Shown here in pieces: positions 10,031 to 22,800 of a stretch of 64,000 bases of DNA. This stretch comes from Laguncularia racemosa (lineage: Eukaryota > Streptophyta > Magnoliopsida > Myrtales > Combretaceae), in contig JBBMOL010000284.1 in assembly GCA_037954665.1 (NCBI GenBank), forward strand, positions 248,001 through 312,000. The letters are read 5' to 3'. The notes under the pieces are model-generated. The model saw nothing but the letters and a program-made list of their open reading frames with translations, was not told where the DNA came from and searched no databases. The translations under genes and the position numbers were made by a program. Every line of letters begins with the position of its first letter. Within the stretch, counting starts at the first letter, position 1.

Positions 10031-10390
10031 ATGGAAGTAGAGTTTGTAGCATGTTATGAGGCATCCAATCATGGAATATGGTTGTGGAATTTTGTCACAG
10101 GGCTGCGCATTGTAGATACTATTAATAGGCCACTTAAATTATTTTGTGACAATAAGTCAGCAGTTCTATATTTTAACAACAATAGGAGCTCGACGAAGTC
10201 AAAGCATATAGAGATCAAGTTCCTAGTTGTAAAAGAAAGAGTTTAAAGTGGACAGTTGTCTATAGAGCATATAGGAACAAACTCTATGATCTCGGATCCG
10301 CTCACTAAAGGAGTGCAACCCAAAGTGTTTCATGAGCACACTGCTCATATGGGTGTTATGACCTTAAGTGACATTAAGTTTTAGTGGGAG
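10031..10390 (+). pseudogene. Copia RNase H remnant
   Basis: Frame from 10031 gives the RNase H middle (Glu-Val-Glu-Phe, Cys-Asp-Asn-Lys-Ser-Ala, Lys-His-Ile-Glu). A TAA at 10244-10246 breaks the usual C-terminal part, but Thr-Lys-Gly codons characteristic of the copia tail remain readable just after. It is non-functional. Confidence 0.75.
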
Positions 10391-10802
10391 TTTGTTACCT
10401 TGAATGCATTTATATCATAGACAAACTTTAATAAGTTGTTTTGGTTATTATGTTTTGAGGATATCTTCTGCAAAAATAAAGTATCTTGTTTGCCTACACT
10501 CTGTTTTTGGTTTATGGTTTGATCTCACTAAAGTTTATGGTGGACCAATAAAAAATGGACATGTTAAGATCACATTACATGGAATTTTCTTGCTATACAT
10601 CCATATCATTCAATGATATTAGCATTGTAACTATTGATGGATAGAGTTACGATAAATATAATGAATACCACTTTGATCCTGTGTTGATGTGATTGATGGA
10701 CCGGATTAGTTATAGATACATTTTGTTCATGACAACAAATTTGAGCTCATATGGTTTTGCAAAACATAATTGTAAAGTTACACATATAGTTTAAGTGGGA
10801 GA

Positions 10803-11290
10803 TTATTGGATCCTTAATCCAAAGTTGAACTTATATGTGAAATGATTATGTGTTACGGGTTGTCATATTAAATTAAGCTCAATTAAAAGTGATCGATAAG
10901 ATTTGGATATTTGAGTTTTAATGTATTTAATAGGGTATGACCCTTTTACGTGTAGAGACCTTATGAGTAATTTCTATTTTTATGATGGGTTAAAATAGAA
11001 ATACCAAAAGATAATATAAAGTTATTTATATAAATAGTGGTTATGGTCCCTAGATCATACGTTCTTTTCTTGTCTCTTTGAATCCCATCATCAAATAGAC
11101 TATAGAGGGAAAACAAAAGGGATCTATCAAAGAAAATGTATTGATCTGGAAGGCCAACCGCACATTCTAAAAATCGTTGATCGCAATGAATTCAGGTACG
11201 CTTTTGTATATCTATTGATTAATTCTTAATGATCAAATATGAAAGATCTAGAGTTTTATTTTTGATGATTTTCACAAAAGGATTAATCAA
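10803..11290 (+). repeat. 3' LTR remnant of the truncated copia element
   Basis: It starts just after the polypurine-like AAGTGGGAG, near TTATTGGATCC, and holds TATATAAA at 11027-11034. The first bases have drifted from TGTTGG and the end is not certain. Confidence 0.45.
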
Positions 11291-11339
11291 TTTGTATTTT
11301 GTACTTTTCCCATAATTATATTCATATAATCATATGGGT

Positions 11340-11480
11340 GTTAAACTTGTCAACATGGTTTGCTTTGATGTTCATATTATTGTCAGGCGACAGAAGCTAT
11401 TCAGGGAATTCTTTTAAATTTCTTACCTAAAATGAAATAAAAATGGAAGGCAAGGACCTTTGAGAGGACGTCATTACTCA
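11340..11480 (+). pseudogene. Relic of an NLR third exon with its intron border
   Basis: The stretch GACAGAAGCTATTCAGGG and the following TTTCTTACCTAAAAT and AAATGGAAGGCAAGGACC closely match the start of exon 3 of the NLR gene at 16275, and also the second copy at 16706. The preceding intron end (TTTGCTTTG...TATTATTGTCAG) is similar too, so a genomic segment was copied, not a processed transcript. The frame is broken by a stop and by divergence after 11480. It records an earlier or neighbouring NLR copy. Confidence 0.75.
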
Positions 11481-14032
11481 TTATCATACTGGGGTGCAAT
11501 GATGCATGAAATATTACTAATTTCTTGTATGAAATATGGTCTAATTGCAATTTTGGATTCAGATTGGACTTCAGATGCTCCAAACAATTATTGGAAGTGG
11601 GTGTAGCTTAACTCCTGGAGTGTATTTTGTTTTGCATAATATTGTCTCTTGAAACATTTTGATGTTCATTAAAATACAAATTGTAAAACGATTGGTGGTG
11701 GTAAAATGAAATCATATCATGGTTGGTTGGTGGTGATAGTTATTACAAGAAAAGGAAGTTATCCTCTAATTTCCAACTCTTTGCTCATGTTAATTCCCAT
11801 TATTGAGGGTTAAAGACTTGAGTACTGTAATTTTTATTTTTTTTTATATGACAATTGACATTGTTAAAAAGAGATGAGAAAGCAACCTTTTGAAGCTAGG
11901 ACTTTTACTTTACCTTAGGAATCTCCCAAACTTAAAAATTCAAGCACAGAAACAACTAGTAATCGGTAAAAAAAGGTACAAATGATCCACAGATTTTCAA
12001 CAATAGAAAATTTTGAGAATAAATCGGTCCAGATGATTATAAATCCTTTTAAGAATAAATAAGCCACCTTGAGGTCATTTTTACCTCCAGAGCCAGAAGT
12101 TCAGTTTATAAAAATATACCACGTGCAGGCAAAAATATCTTAATTGGCACGACCTCGGATTCCAACGAATGGTAATGATTGGAGATGCAAATTAAATTCT
12201 ATTAATAAGTTGTTAAACAAAGCGGTATGCAAAATTTTTTAAAGATAATTGTAAATATATATCTAAATTATCGATAAAATTCTAAAATTATCATTAAAAA
12301 TTAATATATGAGGTACATGCATACTTTTTATAGAATTATGTATAGCAAAAATAGGCTTTAAAAATTTAGTGCTCTATCTTTATCGGAATCAGTCAAGAGT
12401 TGTTAAAACAGAAAAAAGAAAAAAAAAAATCAAATGGCACGGATTAATTATTCATTGGACAAAGTCAAAATGACTGGACGCATACGGTACGTAAACTTAC
12501 AGGAATATCACTTTATATAAGTAGGACAGCGCATTGATTCAAAGCTTAAACTTCTTTAATAACGACAACGATGAACTATGAAAATAGAACAACCGTGTCA
12601 ACAATAGTATTGTTCAAGACTTTTCATCACAATTAAAAATTTGGAAGATTCACCGTAAAAATATTCTATGATAAAAAGATACAATATATAATGCTTAGTA
12701 TTTATAAAATAATGTATGTCAGTCCGTAATTATATCAAGATTTACATTTGTATATATAAACGTTCAAAGATACACCAAAAGTAAATAAGCAAATAAACAT
12801 CGTAATAAAAAGTATTCCTCAAGTCATTAGAAAAATCACTTTCCTTTTATAAATTAATAACATTGATCTTGTTAATAGTAATATTATCAATGATAAAGTC
12901 ACGTAAGATTAGAGAAATATTTAAGGCAACAGTATCATTCAATATTTAAGATCAATAAGAAGATACTGTACAAGCACGAAATCAAAAAGCAAAACGCAGT
13001 GAATAGCTTAAAAAAAAAAAAAAATAGTGGGCCAAATATGACAAATCCAGAAAGGAGTCAAACCTTTCTTCTTCGCTCAACTGGAAAAGTCGGTCTCCCA
13101 AACTTCTTTAAATTCTTGCAAATCAACTAAAGTATAATCACAGTCTTACCCAAACCTTAATCAGATACAAAGGTCAAGCAAGATCAACCCTTTTTCTCTC
13201 TCCATACCTTCTTACCACTGTTGGCCCTCTCTTATTCTTCTTCCCACTCCGTGACCGTCGGCCCCACTATCCAGCTGCATCCCCTATTCTTCTTCTCAAC
13301 TTTTTACCTTGTTACTTGGACTTTAAAGCAAAGAACAAAGAGAGATTTGAGCCTGAATTTTGTACTTCAATCGGAACCCTAAGCGCTAAACCCACTCCAT
13401 TTTCACTTCCAATCAAGGATCAACAAGCATTCGAGAGATAAACAGGGAAGAGAAAAGTGAAAGGTGAAAAGGGAAGGGGCTTAGGATACAGAGGTGGGAG
13501 CCCCCTTCTTTTCAAGTAGAACCTTCCCATTTTGATTAAATTCTTAGGACATAGTGAGCGTAATTTAAAACCTTGTTCTTGAAGTGAGCTCATAATGCGG
13601 TGACGTAGTGCAACAATTTTATCCGACATGTTACATAATATATTAATCCAGTTAATAATAATAATTCATCAAGTGATTTTGTGGAATGAAAGGTGAAAAC
13701 TTGTATAATTTAAAGAGAAAAAGGGCAAATGGATTTTTTTTTTTTTTTTATTTTACTTGAGTTGTGATGAAATTCGGTGGGTTAAAGTGTTGCTAACACG
13801 TTGTCCTTTCATTAATTTCTATTGGCTTCCTTCCAAATTTGCAGAGAACAAAAAGTGGCTCTAGGATGGAAATTTTTTCGCCTTTTTCTACCAGATTTAT
13901 CCCATTTCATTGGCTTATTAAGATATCCAAACACATACTTTCCTCCAATTTCCTTCCATCTCTGTGATTTCCACCAATCCAAATACTGTGTTAAAGAAAG
14001 TGGAACACAGCCATAAACTACCATAGGCAAAT
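11481..14032 (+). other. AT-rich intergenic DNA upstream of the NLR gene
   Basis: I see no gene or recognisable transposon protein here. The last part, about 13030-14030, is the likely promoter and 5' leader of the NLR gene. A clear TATA box was not chosen because several AT-rich candidates compete. Poly-A/T runs at 13010-13023 and 13733-13750 are simple repeats. Confidence 0.5.
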
Positions 14033-17000
14033 ATGCAAAGCAACGAGAAAGCATCCTCGTCCGCCTCTGGCCAGAATGTTGGTTCATGGGAATACGATGT
14101 TTTCACTAGCTTTCGAGGGGAAGACACTCGCAAGAACTTAACGGACCACTTGAACAAGTCTTTAGTTGGAAAAGGATTCCACACTTTCATAGATGGCGAT
14201 AGATTGGTAAAAGGGAAGTGCATTCGGGAAGCTCTGTTCAAGGCAATCGAAAATTCGAGGTTTTCGATCATCGTCTTCTCGAAAGACTATGCTTCTTCCG
14301 AATGGTGCTTGGATGAGCTTGTCAAGATCATGGAATGCCCATCAACAACTCCATTGCCTGTTTTCTATGGCGTGAAAGCAAGTGAGGTGCGTAACCAAAC
14401 AGGAAGTTTTCAGGCAAGTTTTATAGGGCACGAGACAGACCCTAATACAAGTCACAAAGTTATGGAGTGGAGGAATGCCATGAAAAAAGCAAGCACTACC
14501 GCCGGATGGGATGTTGGCGACAGGTAGAGATGGCGCTTTAACGATTATTTTCAATTTACTGCACTTCATGTTTGATGCATGCTGTAAAGATATTGGCTCC
14601 GCTTTCCTCCCCCTTTCCATTTACCTTCGAAGAACACATTTTCCCCACTTTCCTCCTTTTCATCCCTAACAAAACAAAGTTTGCGCTCGAGATTGTATGT
14701 GATATGTAGAATTGGAGTATACGCTTATTTGAACATTTGCAAAAGGCTACATTTGTTTCCGTTAGAATCATTATTTTTTACTGTCATTACAAAGTTCCAT
14801 TAATTCTATACGGTGCAGGCATGAGACACAAGTCATAGGTGAAATCGTTAAATTTTTGTCTCTGGAATTGAATGCATCTCTTCCCAGAATTAATGATTCG
14901 ATGAAACTAGTTGGAATGAGCTCTCGTCTCGAAGAGGTGATCAAGTATCTGAATCTGGAGGATCTTACTTATTTGGGAGTATGTGGGATGAGTGGAATCG
15001 GCAAGACAACTCTTGCCATTGTCGTGTATGCGGAGATCTGCAATGGTTTTGATGCTACCGCATTTCTTTCAGACATTAGAGACGCATGTAAAAAAGATGG
15101 AATTGTTCCTCTGCAGGCAAAGCTGCTCTCAAAGCTGTTGAAGGAAGAAAGGGTTTCTTTAGATAACGAGCAGCAGGGAACGGATCTAATACAGAGGAGA
15201 TTGAGAAGAATGAAAGTACTCATTGTCCTCGATGATGTAAGTAAGTTGGAGCAGCTAGAAGCATTAGCTGGAAGACCAGATTGGTTTGGACCAGGAAGTA
15301 AAATCATAATCACCACAAAAAACAAGCATGTGCTAAATGCGCATCGAGTGAATAAAACCTATCTTGTTCATGCCCTGAATGACAAGGAGGCATTGAACTT
15401 GTTCAGCCGGATTGCATTTGGTAGTGAAAATCCACCACAAAGATTTGCAGGGCTCTCTGGAAACTTCGTTCATTACGCCAAAGGGCACCCATTGGCACTC
15501 AAAGTTCTTGGATCCTCCCTAAAAGGATGTGATGACATCTGTTTATGGAATAGTAAGCTGAGTAAGCTTAGAGTGATTCCAGACAAGGAAATTTCTGCCA
15601 AACTCCGTATTAGTTTTGATGAATTGGACAGAACGGAAAAAGACTTATTCTTAGATATCGTATGCTTCTTTAATGGTTGGGAGAAAGATCGAGTTGAGTA
15701 TATACTAAGGTGCTGTTATGATTTTGATCCAATATGTAGCATGGAAACTTTGAGGTCGAGACATCTAGTGGAGATCTCTGATGGCTTGTTGCACGTGTAT
15801 GATTTGATTCAACAAATGGGTCAGAATATTGTTAAGGAGGAGTGCCCTTCCGAACCTGGCCAACGCAGTAGATTATGGTGTCTGGAGGGTGTGTCTCACG
15901 TATTCCAAAATGCTACTGTAAGTACAAAACCCAGTGAAGTTTATCATCAATCCGTGTATGTTCCATAGGTAATGCCTTCCGAACTTTTTGCAACGTTTAT
16001 AATGATAAAATTTTACAAACCATTAGATACTATTGTGACAAGGTTATCATTGCTTTCATTGTTTTGGGTTTTACTATTTGCGTGTCTGATTTAGGGGTTT
16101 CATATGGTTATGTACATGCTTTGTTGGATTTTCATATGTTTGCTAAAAGAACATATATCAGTTGATTATGAAAATGCGAAAACATGGTCATGGTTTTATA
16201 ATTGCCTGTAATTTTATTCATATCATGCAGTAACTAAACTGAGGTGTTTGCTTTGTTCTTCTTATTATTGTTAGGCATCAGAAGCTGTCCAGGGCATAGT
16301 TTTAGATTTCTTACCTAAAATAGAGAAAAAATGGAAGGCAAAGACCTTTAAGAAGATGAAGAAACTAAGATTCCTCATCTTTGAAGGGAGCCCTGTCTCT
16401 GGTGACCTTGATTCCTTATTATGTAATGAGATTCGTTATATGGAGTGGAGAAATTTTCCATACAAAGCTTTGCCCGCAAGTTTTGAGCCAAGCAAATTGG
16501 TAGAACGTAATTTGCGCTGGAGTGACACCAAAGAGCTCTGGAAAGGAGTGAAGGTGAGGACAGCTCTAAAATGTTATATTGTTCTGGTCTAACTATACAT
16601 AGGATAAATTAGGCCGACACTCCTAAATGCTATCAAATTTTTAGAATTATAATTAATTTCTAAAATATTGTGCTTGTACATTTTGCTTTGATCTTATTAT
16701 TGTTAGGCATCAGAAGCTGTCCAGGGCATGGTTTTAAAATTCCTCCCTAAAATAGAGCAAAAATGGAAGGCAAGGACGGAAGCCCTTTCTCTGGTGACCT
16801 TGATTTCTTATGTAATGAGCTTCGTTATATGGAGTGGAGAAAATTTCCATACAAAACTTTGCCGGCAAGTTTTGAGCCAAGCAAATTGGTAGAACTTAAG
16901 TTGCACTGGAATGGCATCAAAGAGCTTTGGAAAGGAGTGAAGGTGAGGACAGCTCTAAACTGTTGTATTGTCTAGTCTAAGTATACGTGGGGTAAATTAC

Positions 17001-18148
17001 GCCAACACTCCTGAATGTTATCAAATTGATAGAACTATGGTAAATTTCTAAAATATCGCACTCGTGCATTTTAAAAAATGTTGATATCTCAATATTTCTC
17101 CTCAAATATAGTAATTCTATACAATTTTGATTATTTTTTAGGTTGGTTTATCATTTAATTTGGGGTTTTTCTTAACTAAATTCAGATTTTATTGGTTAAT
17201 ACCCGTAAAATCAAATGATAAATTTACCGTAGAAAATAGCTACAATTGCATATTTGAGGAAATTGGTTACTTTAAACTGGTCAAAAGATTGACTCCAGTT
17301 TACATTATTTGTGAAAAACTTAGAGTTTTCAACATATTTCAATGGGTATTAGTGCGATATTTTAGAAATTTGTGCTATTAATTCAACTTTGATAGTTTTA
17401 GAAGTATCACAGTAATTTATCTTTATATTTATTATCCATATTTTTCAAGATCAGTAAAGATTACTTGTGGATACAAATTCCCACAAGTTGTAAGATAGGT
17501 AAGAGGTGTCAAAAGTAATTTTCAAAATTTACAGACAAAACCTACTTTATAGCATGGAATATCCCCTTGGAGCATATCCACACATGTAGGGTAAGACAAA
17601 ATTCAAATTGTACACTTATGAAAACAGTTTACAGATGAGAATCTAGATCGTGTTAGTTTTGATGGAGCTTTTTTTTCCTTTTTTGACAGGAATTGCCCGG
17701 TTTGAAAACGATTGATCTTAGTTTCTCAAAAAAACTCACCAGGATCCCGAATTTGAGTGGAGTGCCTAACCTAGAGAAGCTTATCCTTAAATGCTGCAAA
17801 AAGCTTTTTGCTATCGATTCGTCTGTTGGATCCCTTAAAAACCTTGCTCACCTAAACCTAAGATACTGTACAACTTTGAAGACTCTTCCGAAGAGTGTCT
17901 CTAAGTTGGAGAGGTCTCTTAAGATTCTTGACATCTCGGGTTGTCGTAGCTTGTGTAAACTCCCTAAAAATTTGCATACAGAATCACTTGAAAAGTTCGA
18001 AATTGATCGAAGCGGCATAGAGCTAAAAAACCAGGAAACAGAGACGTTTTACTATAATGTGTTTCCGTTTCCGTTATGGGTGTCTAACAGGAGCAAGCGT
18101 AGAACCCCTCAGGCACGAGAGCAGAGAAGGGCAATAGTTAGGTGTTGA
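14033..18148 (+). CDS. TIR-NBS-LRR (TNL) disease-resistance-like protein, 3' end cut by a copia element
   Basis: Exons: 14033-14523, 14819-15917, 16275-16553 and 17690-18148; all junctions are GT-AG and in frame (775 aa). Exon 1 is a TIR domain (residues ~17-164: Tyr-Asp-Val-Phe-Thr-Ser-Phe-Arg-Gly, and Trp-Cys-Leu-Asp-Glu-Leu holding the glutamate needed for TIR NADase activity in this family). Exon 2 is the NB-ARC: P-loop Gly-Met-Ser-Gly-Ile-Gly-Lys-Thr-Thr (~220), kinase 2 Leu-Ile-Val-Leu-Asp-Asp-Val (~298), Gly-His-Pro-Leu-Ala (~386). The MHD position reads Val-Tyr-Asp (~490). Exons 3-4 carry only a few LRRs; TNLs usually have many more. The last Cys and the TGA stop lie inside the copia LTR that begins at 18143. 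Such proteins sense pathogen effectors in the cytoplasm or nucleus. A short TNL may still signal, but pseudogene status is possible. Confidence 0.85.
16700..16950 (+). pseudogene. Decayed tandem copy of NLR exon 3 inside the third intron
   Basis: About 430 bp after exon 3 the same sequence recurs, with its acceptor (TTATTGTTAG then GCATCAGAAGCTG) and its donor-side end (AAAGGAGTGAAGGTGAGG). It has lost about 40 bp after AAGGCAAGGAC and a further 3 bp near 16810. The 40-bp loss shifts the frame, so splicing it in would break the protein. The flanking intron similarity (TTTGCTTTG...) shows a local tandem duplication of genomic DNA. Confidence 0.8.
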
Positions 18149-18328
18149 ATTGTTTAAATATAGTAGGATTATTTATAGTAATAAATGTTATTATAGTTAG
18201 CAAAATTGTTTGTACTTAGTAAGAGATATTTTTTATATATAGTATGTGATGCGTATTCTTGTATATAAGAATACTTGTATAACATCTTCATTAAAAGTTG
18301 AAATATACAGAAGAAATTCATCTCTTCA
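18143..18328 (+). repeat. 5' LTR of copia 1
   Basis: It begins TGTTGAAT and ends CTCTTCA, immediately before the primer-binding site. Its first six bases supply the last codon and stop codon of the NLR frame. Confidence 0.95.
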
Positions 18329-18340
18329 TGGTATCAGAGC
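18329..18340 (+). promoter_or_regulatory. Primer-binding site (tRNA-iMet) of copia 1
   Basis: TGGTATCAGAGC is the standard plant copia site, complementary to the 3' end of initiator methionine tRNA, where minus-strand synthesis starts. Confidence 0.95.
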
Positions 18341-19039
18341 AGACTTTAGATCAACCATAAAAAAAAAAAAAAACTGTACTCACTTTTTTGGCTTTCTTGG
18401 TTCCAGTATCAGTTTCCGCCCTTCCTCAACACCTTTGAGTAGAGGAATGCTTTTTGGTTGCTTCAAAAAGGCCTTCTTGGATTAGGGCAAAAGTGATTAC
18501 ACTCTTGAGGTAGCTATTGCGCTCACTGAAGTCAAGATTGCGGAACCGGGCAAGACCCTTTCGGTGGTGGGTGTGGGACTTGAAGATTGATCCAACACCC
18601 TTTTGTCTAGAACAACATGACCCATGATGAGGAGCATCTTGGATCTAGCACCCTTTCATTCAGAATAATGCGACCTCTGACGAAGAGCATCTCCGTCTTC
18701 TTGGATTAGAACATTTGTAGATCTTGATTAGGGAAACGCAAATGCGACTCATTTATGCGGTGATGAGGAGCATCTCCACCCTCTCAAATTAGGACATTTG
18801 CAGATCTCGATTAGGGAATCTGATGAATATGTCAAACGGCTTGAAGAGTATCAAGAAATTGGTGTCATTTGCAGATACTCGGTTACTAAGCGCCTACAGC
18901 TTCAATACTCCCATCAGTTCAATCAAACTTGATGGCTCGAGACCTATCTCATGTGGTCTTGACAATGTAGCATCATGATTCACTCAAGAGGCCTCATCAG
19001 ATATCTCACTGGCACTAAGGAGCAACTAGAATCTAGTGA

Positions 19040-19600
19040 TCCAACTTTCAAACAATGATCTCTTGAGAACTCCTTGGTTATGTTATGGCTGTTCAATTCC
19101 ATGGATCCAACCTTAGCATCTTCCTACATCTTGTATGAATTTGTTGCCAAAATTTGGAGTGCAATAAAACTGTCATATTCTTAGAGTAATAATTACGTTG
19201 AGATATTTGATCTACATAAAAAAATATATAGCCTACAACAGGCTATCATTCAATGCTACTTGTGCTACTGTTGCTGAACTTTTCAAGGAACGACTTGGGC
19301 AAAAAAGAGTATACAAGCTCCTTGCTGGACTCAATCCTGAGTATGATCAGATTCAGGTCCAAATCTTTGGAAGGTCACCATTACCCAATCTTCATGAGGC
19401 ATGCTCTCTTGTCCAACATGAGAGTAGTAGGAGGGAAATTATGTTACATCGTTCCATTACAGAAGCAGTAGCTAGGGCTGGAGATTCTTTCAGGGGAAGA
19501 AGCAAGCATTGTCCACGACCCATGGACTTAGCACCTGAAAAACTATGGTGTGATCATTGTAGCAAAATCAACCACACTCGAGAGACCTGTTAGAAGCTAC
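19040..19600 (+). pseudogene. Copia 1 gag remnant
   Basis: The UBN2-type gag core is readable (Met-Asp-Pro-Thr-Leu-Ala near 19100; Leu-Leu-Ala-Gly-Leu-Asn-Pro-Glu-Tyr-Asp near 19320). A complete zinc knuckle Cys-Asp-His-Cys...His...Cys lies at about 19545-19590. A stop at 19591-19593 falls where copia gag usually has the Trp of Cys-Trp-Lys-Leu-His-Gly, and an earlier stop lies near 19182. The 18341-19040 leader holds a partly repeated ~100-bp stretch (ATTAGGACATTTGCAGATCT-like, near 18700 and 18786). Confidence 0.8.
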
Positions 19601-19859
19601 ATGGACATCCCATCAGTGTAGGTAGGAAACCAAGTAGCTACAGGAGCGAGATCAGAGAAAACACTAATGTTGTACATGAAGGTTCAACCTTGAGTCATGC
19701 CACATACATAGCTTATCTTGCTGAGGAGCTTCAATCTTTAAAGCGTCTGCTATTGTCCTAACCATCGTCTTCTTCAAATTCTGCATCTGCCACTCAAGAA
19801 TTTGCTGGTTTTCTTTCCACTCTTTCTCCCTATGATTCCTCTAATAGCTTTACTCATGC

Positions 19860-22800
19860 TTACTCTTCTTTCTTAAAGACGTAGGAACTTGGATTATAGA
19901 TTCTGGTGCATCTAGACATATGACTGGCAATCCACTACCTTTAGCTCTTATGTTCCCAAATCTGGTGATGGTTCTCTTTCTCCCATTCTAGGAAAAGGTG
20001 AAATAAATTGTTTTTCTAATCTTCATCTATCTGATGTCTTACATGTCCCTAACTTTCCTCATAGTCTTCTCTCAATTTCTGCTATTACAAATTCTCTACA
20101 ATGTAAAGTAACCTTTTGGCCAACACATTGTATTTTTTAGGAACTAAAGACGGGAAAGGTGATTGGGCATGGTAGTAATCAAGATGGTTTGTACTTTCTG
20201 GAGGAGAGTAAACTGCTATTGGCACGGTTGGTGGTTCCTTCAGAACAAGACCTTATCATGTGGCATAAGAGACTTGGGCACCCGTCTTTTAGAGTTTTTG
20301 AGAAGTTAGTCCCTTTATTTTATAAAAGTTGTAATAAAGACATGCTTAAATGTGAAGCATGTGAATTAGCTAAACATTCTCGAAGTGTTTATCCTGTTAG
20401 TGGCAATAAAATTTCTAAGCCTTTTGATTTGATTCACTCTGAAGTTTAAGGTCTAACTGCTAATACCTCTAGTAGTGGTTGTAAATGGTTTGTGACATTT
20501 ATTGATTATCATAGCAGGATAACTGGTTAACCTTGTTAAAGGCTAAGAGTGTTGTACTCTTAGCATTCAAAAATTTCTATAAGATGGTAGAAACTTAGTT
20601 TGGTGCTCGCATTAAAGGGATTTAGACTGATAATGGGACTGAATATTCAAATACGACATTTCAAGAGTTTTTACTCTCACATGGGATTATACATCAGAAG
20701 ACTTGTGTGGAAACTCCTACTCAAAATGTTGCAGAACGGAAGAACCATCACCTTCTTAAGGTAGCTCGTTCACTACTCTTCACCATGAACGTTCCTAAAT
20801 ATTTATGGGGAGAGGCAGTTTTGTGTGCAACCTACCTCATTAATCGGATGCCATTACGTTCTTTGGATTTTCGTTCTCCTCTACAAGTGCTTCAAGGCAA
20901 CCACTCTTTTATTGTTCCTCCAAAAGTGTTTGGTTATGTTTGTTTTGTTCACATTCGAAATCCTTTAGATGGCAAGCTTGACCTAAGATCCAAGAAATGT
21001 ATGTGTTATTGGTTATGTACCAGATAAGAAAAGGTACAAATGCTATTGTCCTTCTGATCAGAAGACTTATGTTTCAATGGATGTGACTTTTTGGGAGTCA
21101 AAGCCATATTTTCGATCCTCTTCAATTGAGAATTCTTAAAAGGTAAAGACATCTGATAATTCTTCAATGGATGTTAATCGAATGGTGGAGTTACCGGTGT
21201 CATCTCCTAGTGATCTTAATGTTGAGGGGGGAGATACCTTCTAGTGGTTCTCATATTGAAGGGGAGATGCCTGTTAATGATATGATAAAATCACCTGACA
21301 ATGGGATATCTAAAATTCCTAATAAGGAACCAAGACCATTGAAGGTCTACAATCGAAGGCCCAAAATAGTTGCTTCTGATAACTTTCATGCCCCACCTAC
21401 ACCGCCTATAGCTCATGAAGATCCCACTCCTTCCTTGCCAGTCTCATGTGATGCATCTTCTTCTATTAATAGTGATGATTTGAACATACCTATTGCTAAT
21501 AGAAAACAAAATAAAACTTGCAATTCCTAATATAGGTCCCATTTGTGTTCTACTTCACATCCTATTACTGATGTCATCTCTCTTGAGTCCTCATCTCCTT
21601 AGTTTCAAGCCTTTTTTGTATCCTTATTATCTTCTAGTGTTCCTAAGCATTGGAAGGAAGCATTGCAAAGCCTTGAGTGGAGGGCAACTATGATTGAAGA
21701 AATGCGAGCATTACAAAAGAATGAAACATGGGAGCTTGTATCTTGACCACAAAACAAGCAAGTTGTTGGATGTAAATGGGTGTATACATAAAGCACACCC
21801 CGGAAGGGAAGGTGGACCGTTATAAAGCTCGACTGGTGGCAAAAGGATATATTCAGACATATGGGGTAGACTATGAAGAGACTGTTTGCTCCACTAGCGA
21901 AGATAAATACTGTTCGGATCATGCTTTCCTATGCAGCTAACCTGGATTGGCAATTACATCAATTAGATGTAAAAAACGCTTTCTTACATGGGGATCTTAA
22001 GGAAGAAGTTTACATGGAGATCTCACCTAGGTTTCATGATACTCAAACATCTGGGAAGGTGTGTCGCTTGAGAAGATCTTTGTATGGATTAAAACAGTTT
22101 CCTCAAGCTTGGTTTAATAAGTTCAGACAAGCCATGTTATGACTTGGATACAAATAAAGTTGTGCTAATCACACTTTGTTTATCCGACTATATGGAGGAA
22201 AAATAACCTTGCTAATTGTGTATGTAGATGACATTGTTCTCACAGGAAATGATATTGAAGAGATGGCACATTTAAAGCGAAAGTTAGCAGAAGAGTTTGA
22301 GATCAAAGATCTGGGTGCATTAAGATACTTTTTAGGAATAGAGGTAGCAAGATCATCTAAGGGGATATATTTCTCTCAACAGAAGTATGTCCTTGATCTC
22401 CTAAAGGATATAGGGATACTTGGATGTCGACCAGCTACAACTCCAGTGGATCCTAATCACAATCTCTAAGCAGGAGGTAGAGAGCAAGTAAATTGAGAGT
22501 AGTATTAACGCACTGTAGGGAGGTTAATTTATCTCTTACATACACGACCGGATATTACTTATGTAGTTAGCTTGGTGAGTCAGTATATGCATGATCCCCG
22601 TAGACCTCATCTTGATGTAGTTAATCGTATACTTCGATACTTAAAGAGTTGTCCAGGACAGGGTATTTTACTAAGTAAGCACGGACATCTTCGAGTTAAA
22701 GTATACACAGATGCAGATTGGACAGGATCACGTGATGATAAGTGATCTACATCAGGTTATTGCAGCTTTGTTAGGGGTAACATGGTGACTTGGCGCAGCA

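Larger units (their letters stand above)
9866..11290 (+). mobile_element. Truncated Ty1/copia element (RNase H to 3' LTR), split by the Tat insertion
   Basis: From 9866 the DNA reads Leu-Thr-Tyr-Arg, then Val-Gly-Tyr-Thr-Asp, the usual run-in to copia RNase H. It continues through Ala-Ser-Ser-Thr-Met-Glu-Val-Glu-Phe, Cys-Asp-Asn-Lys-Ser-Ala and His-Ile-Glu-Ile-Lys to about 10385, with a stop after 10243. A polypurine-like AAGTGGGAG at 10794-10802 is followed by an LTR-like end with a TATA box at 11027-11034. The 5' part must lie beyond the Tat element, outside the window. The right edge is approximate. Confidence 0.8.

Noticed and set aside
12450..13180. W-box-like words (AGTCAA/GGTCAA) upstream of the NLR gene
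   Set aside because: Six-base words of this kind occur by chance in a kilobase of DNA; no cluster or conservation can be shown here.
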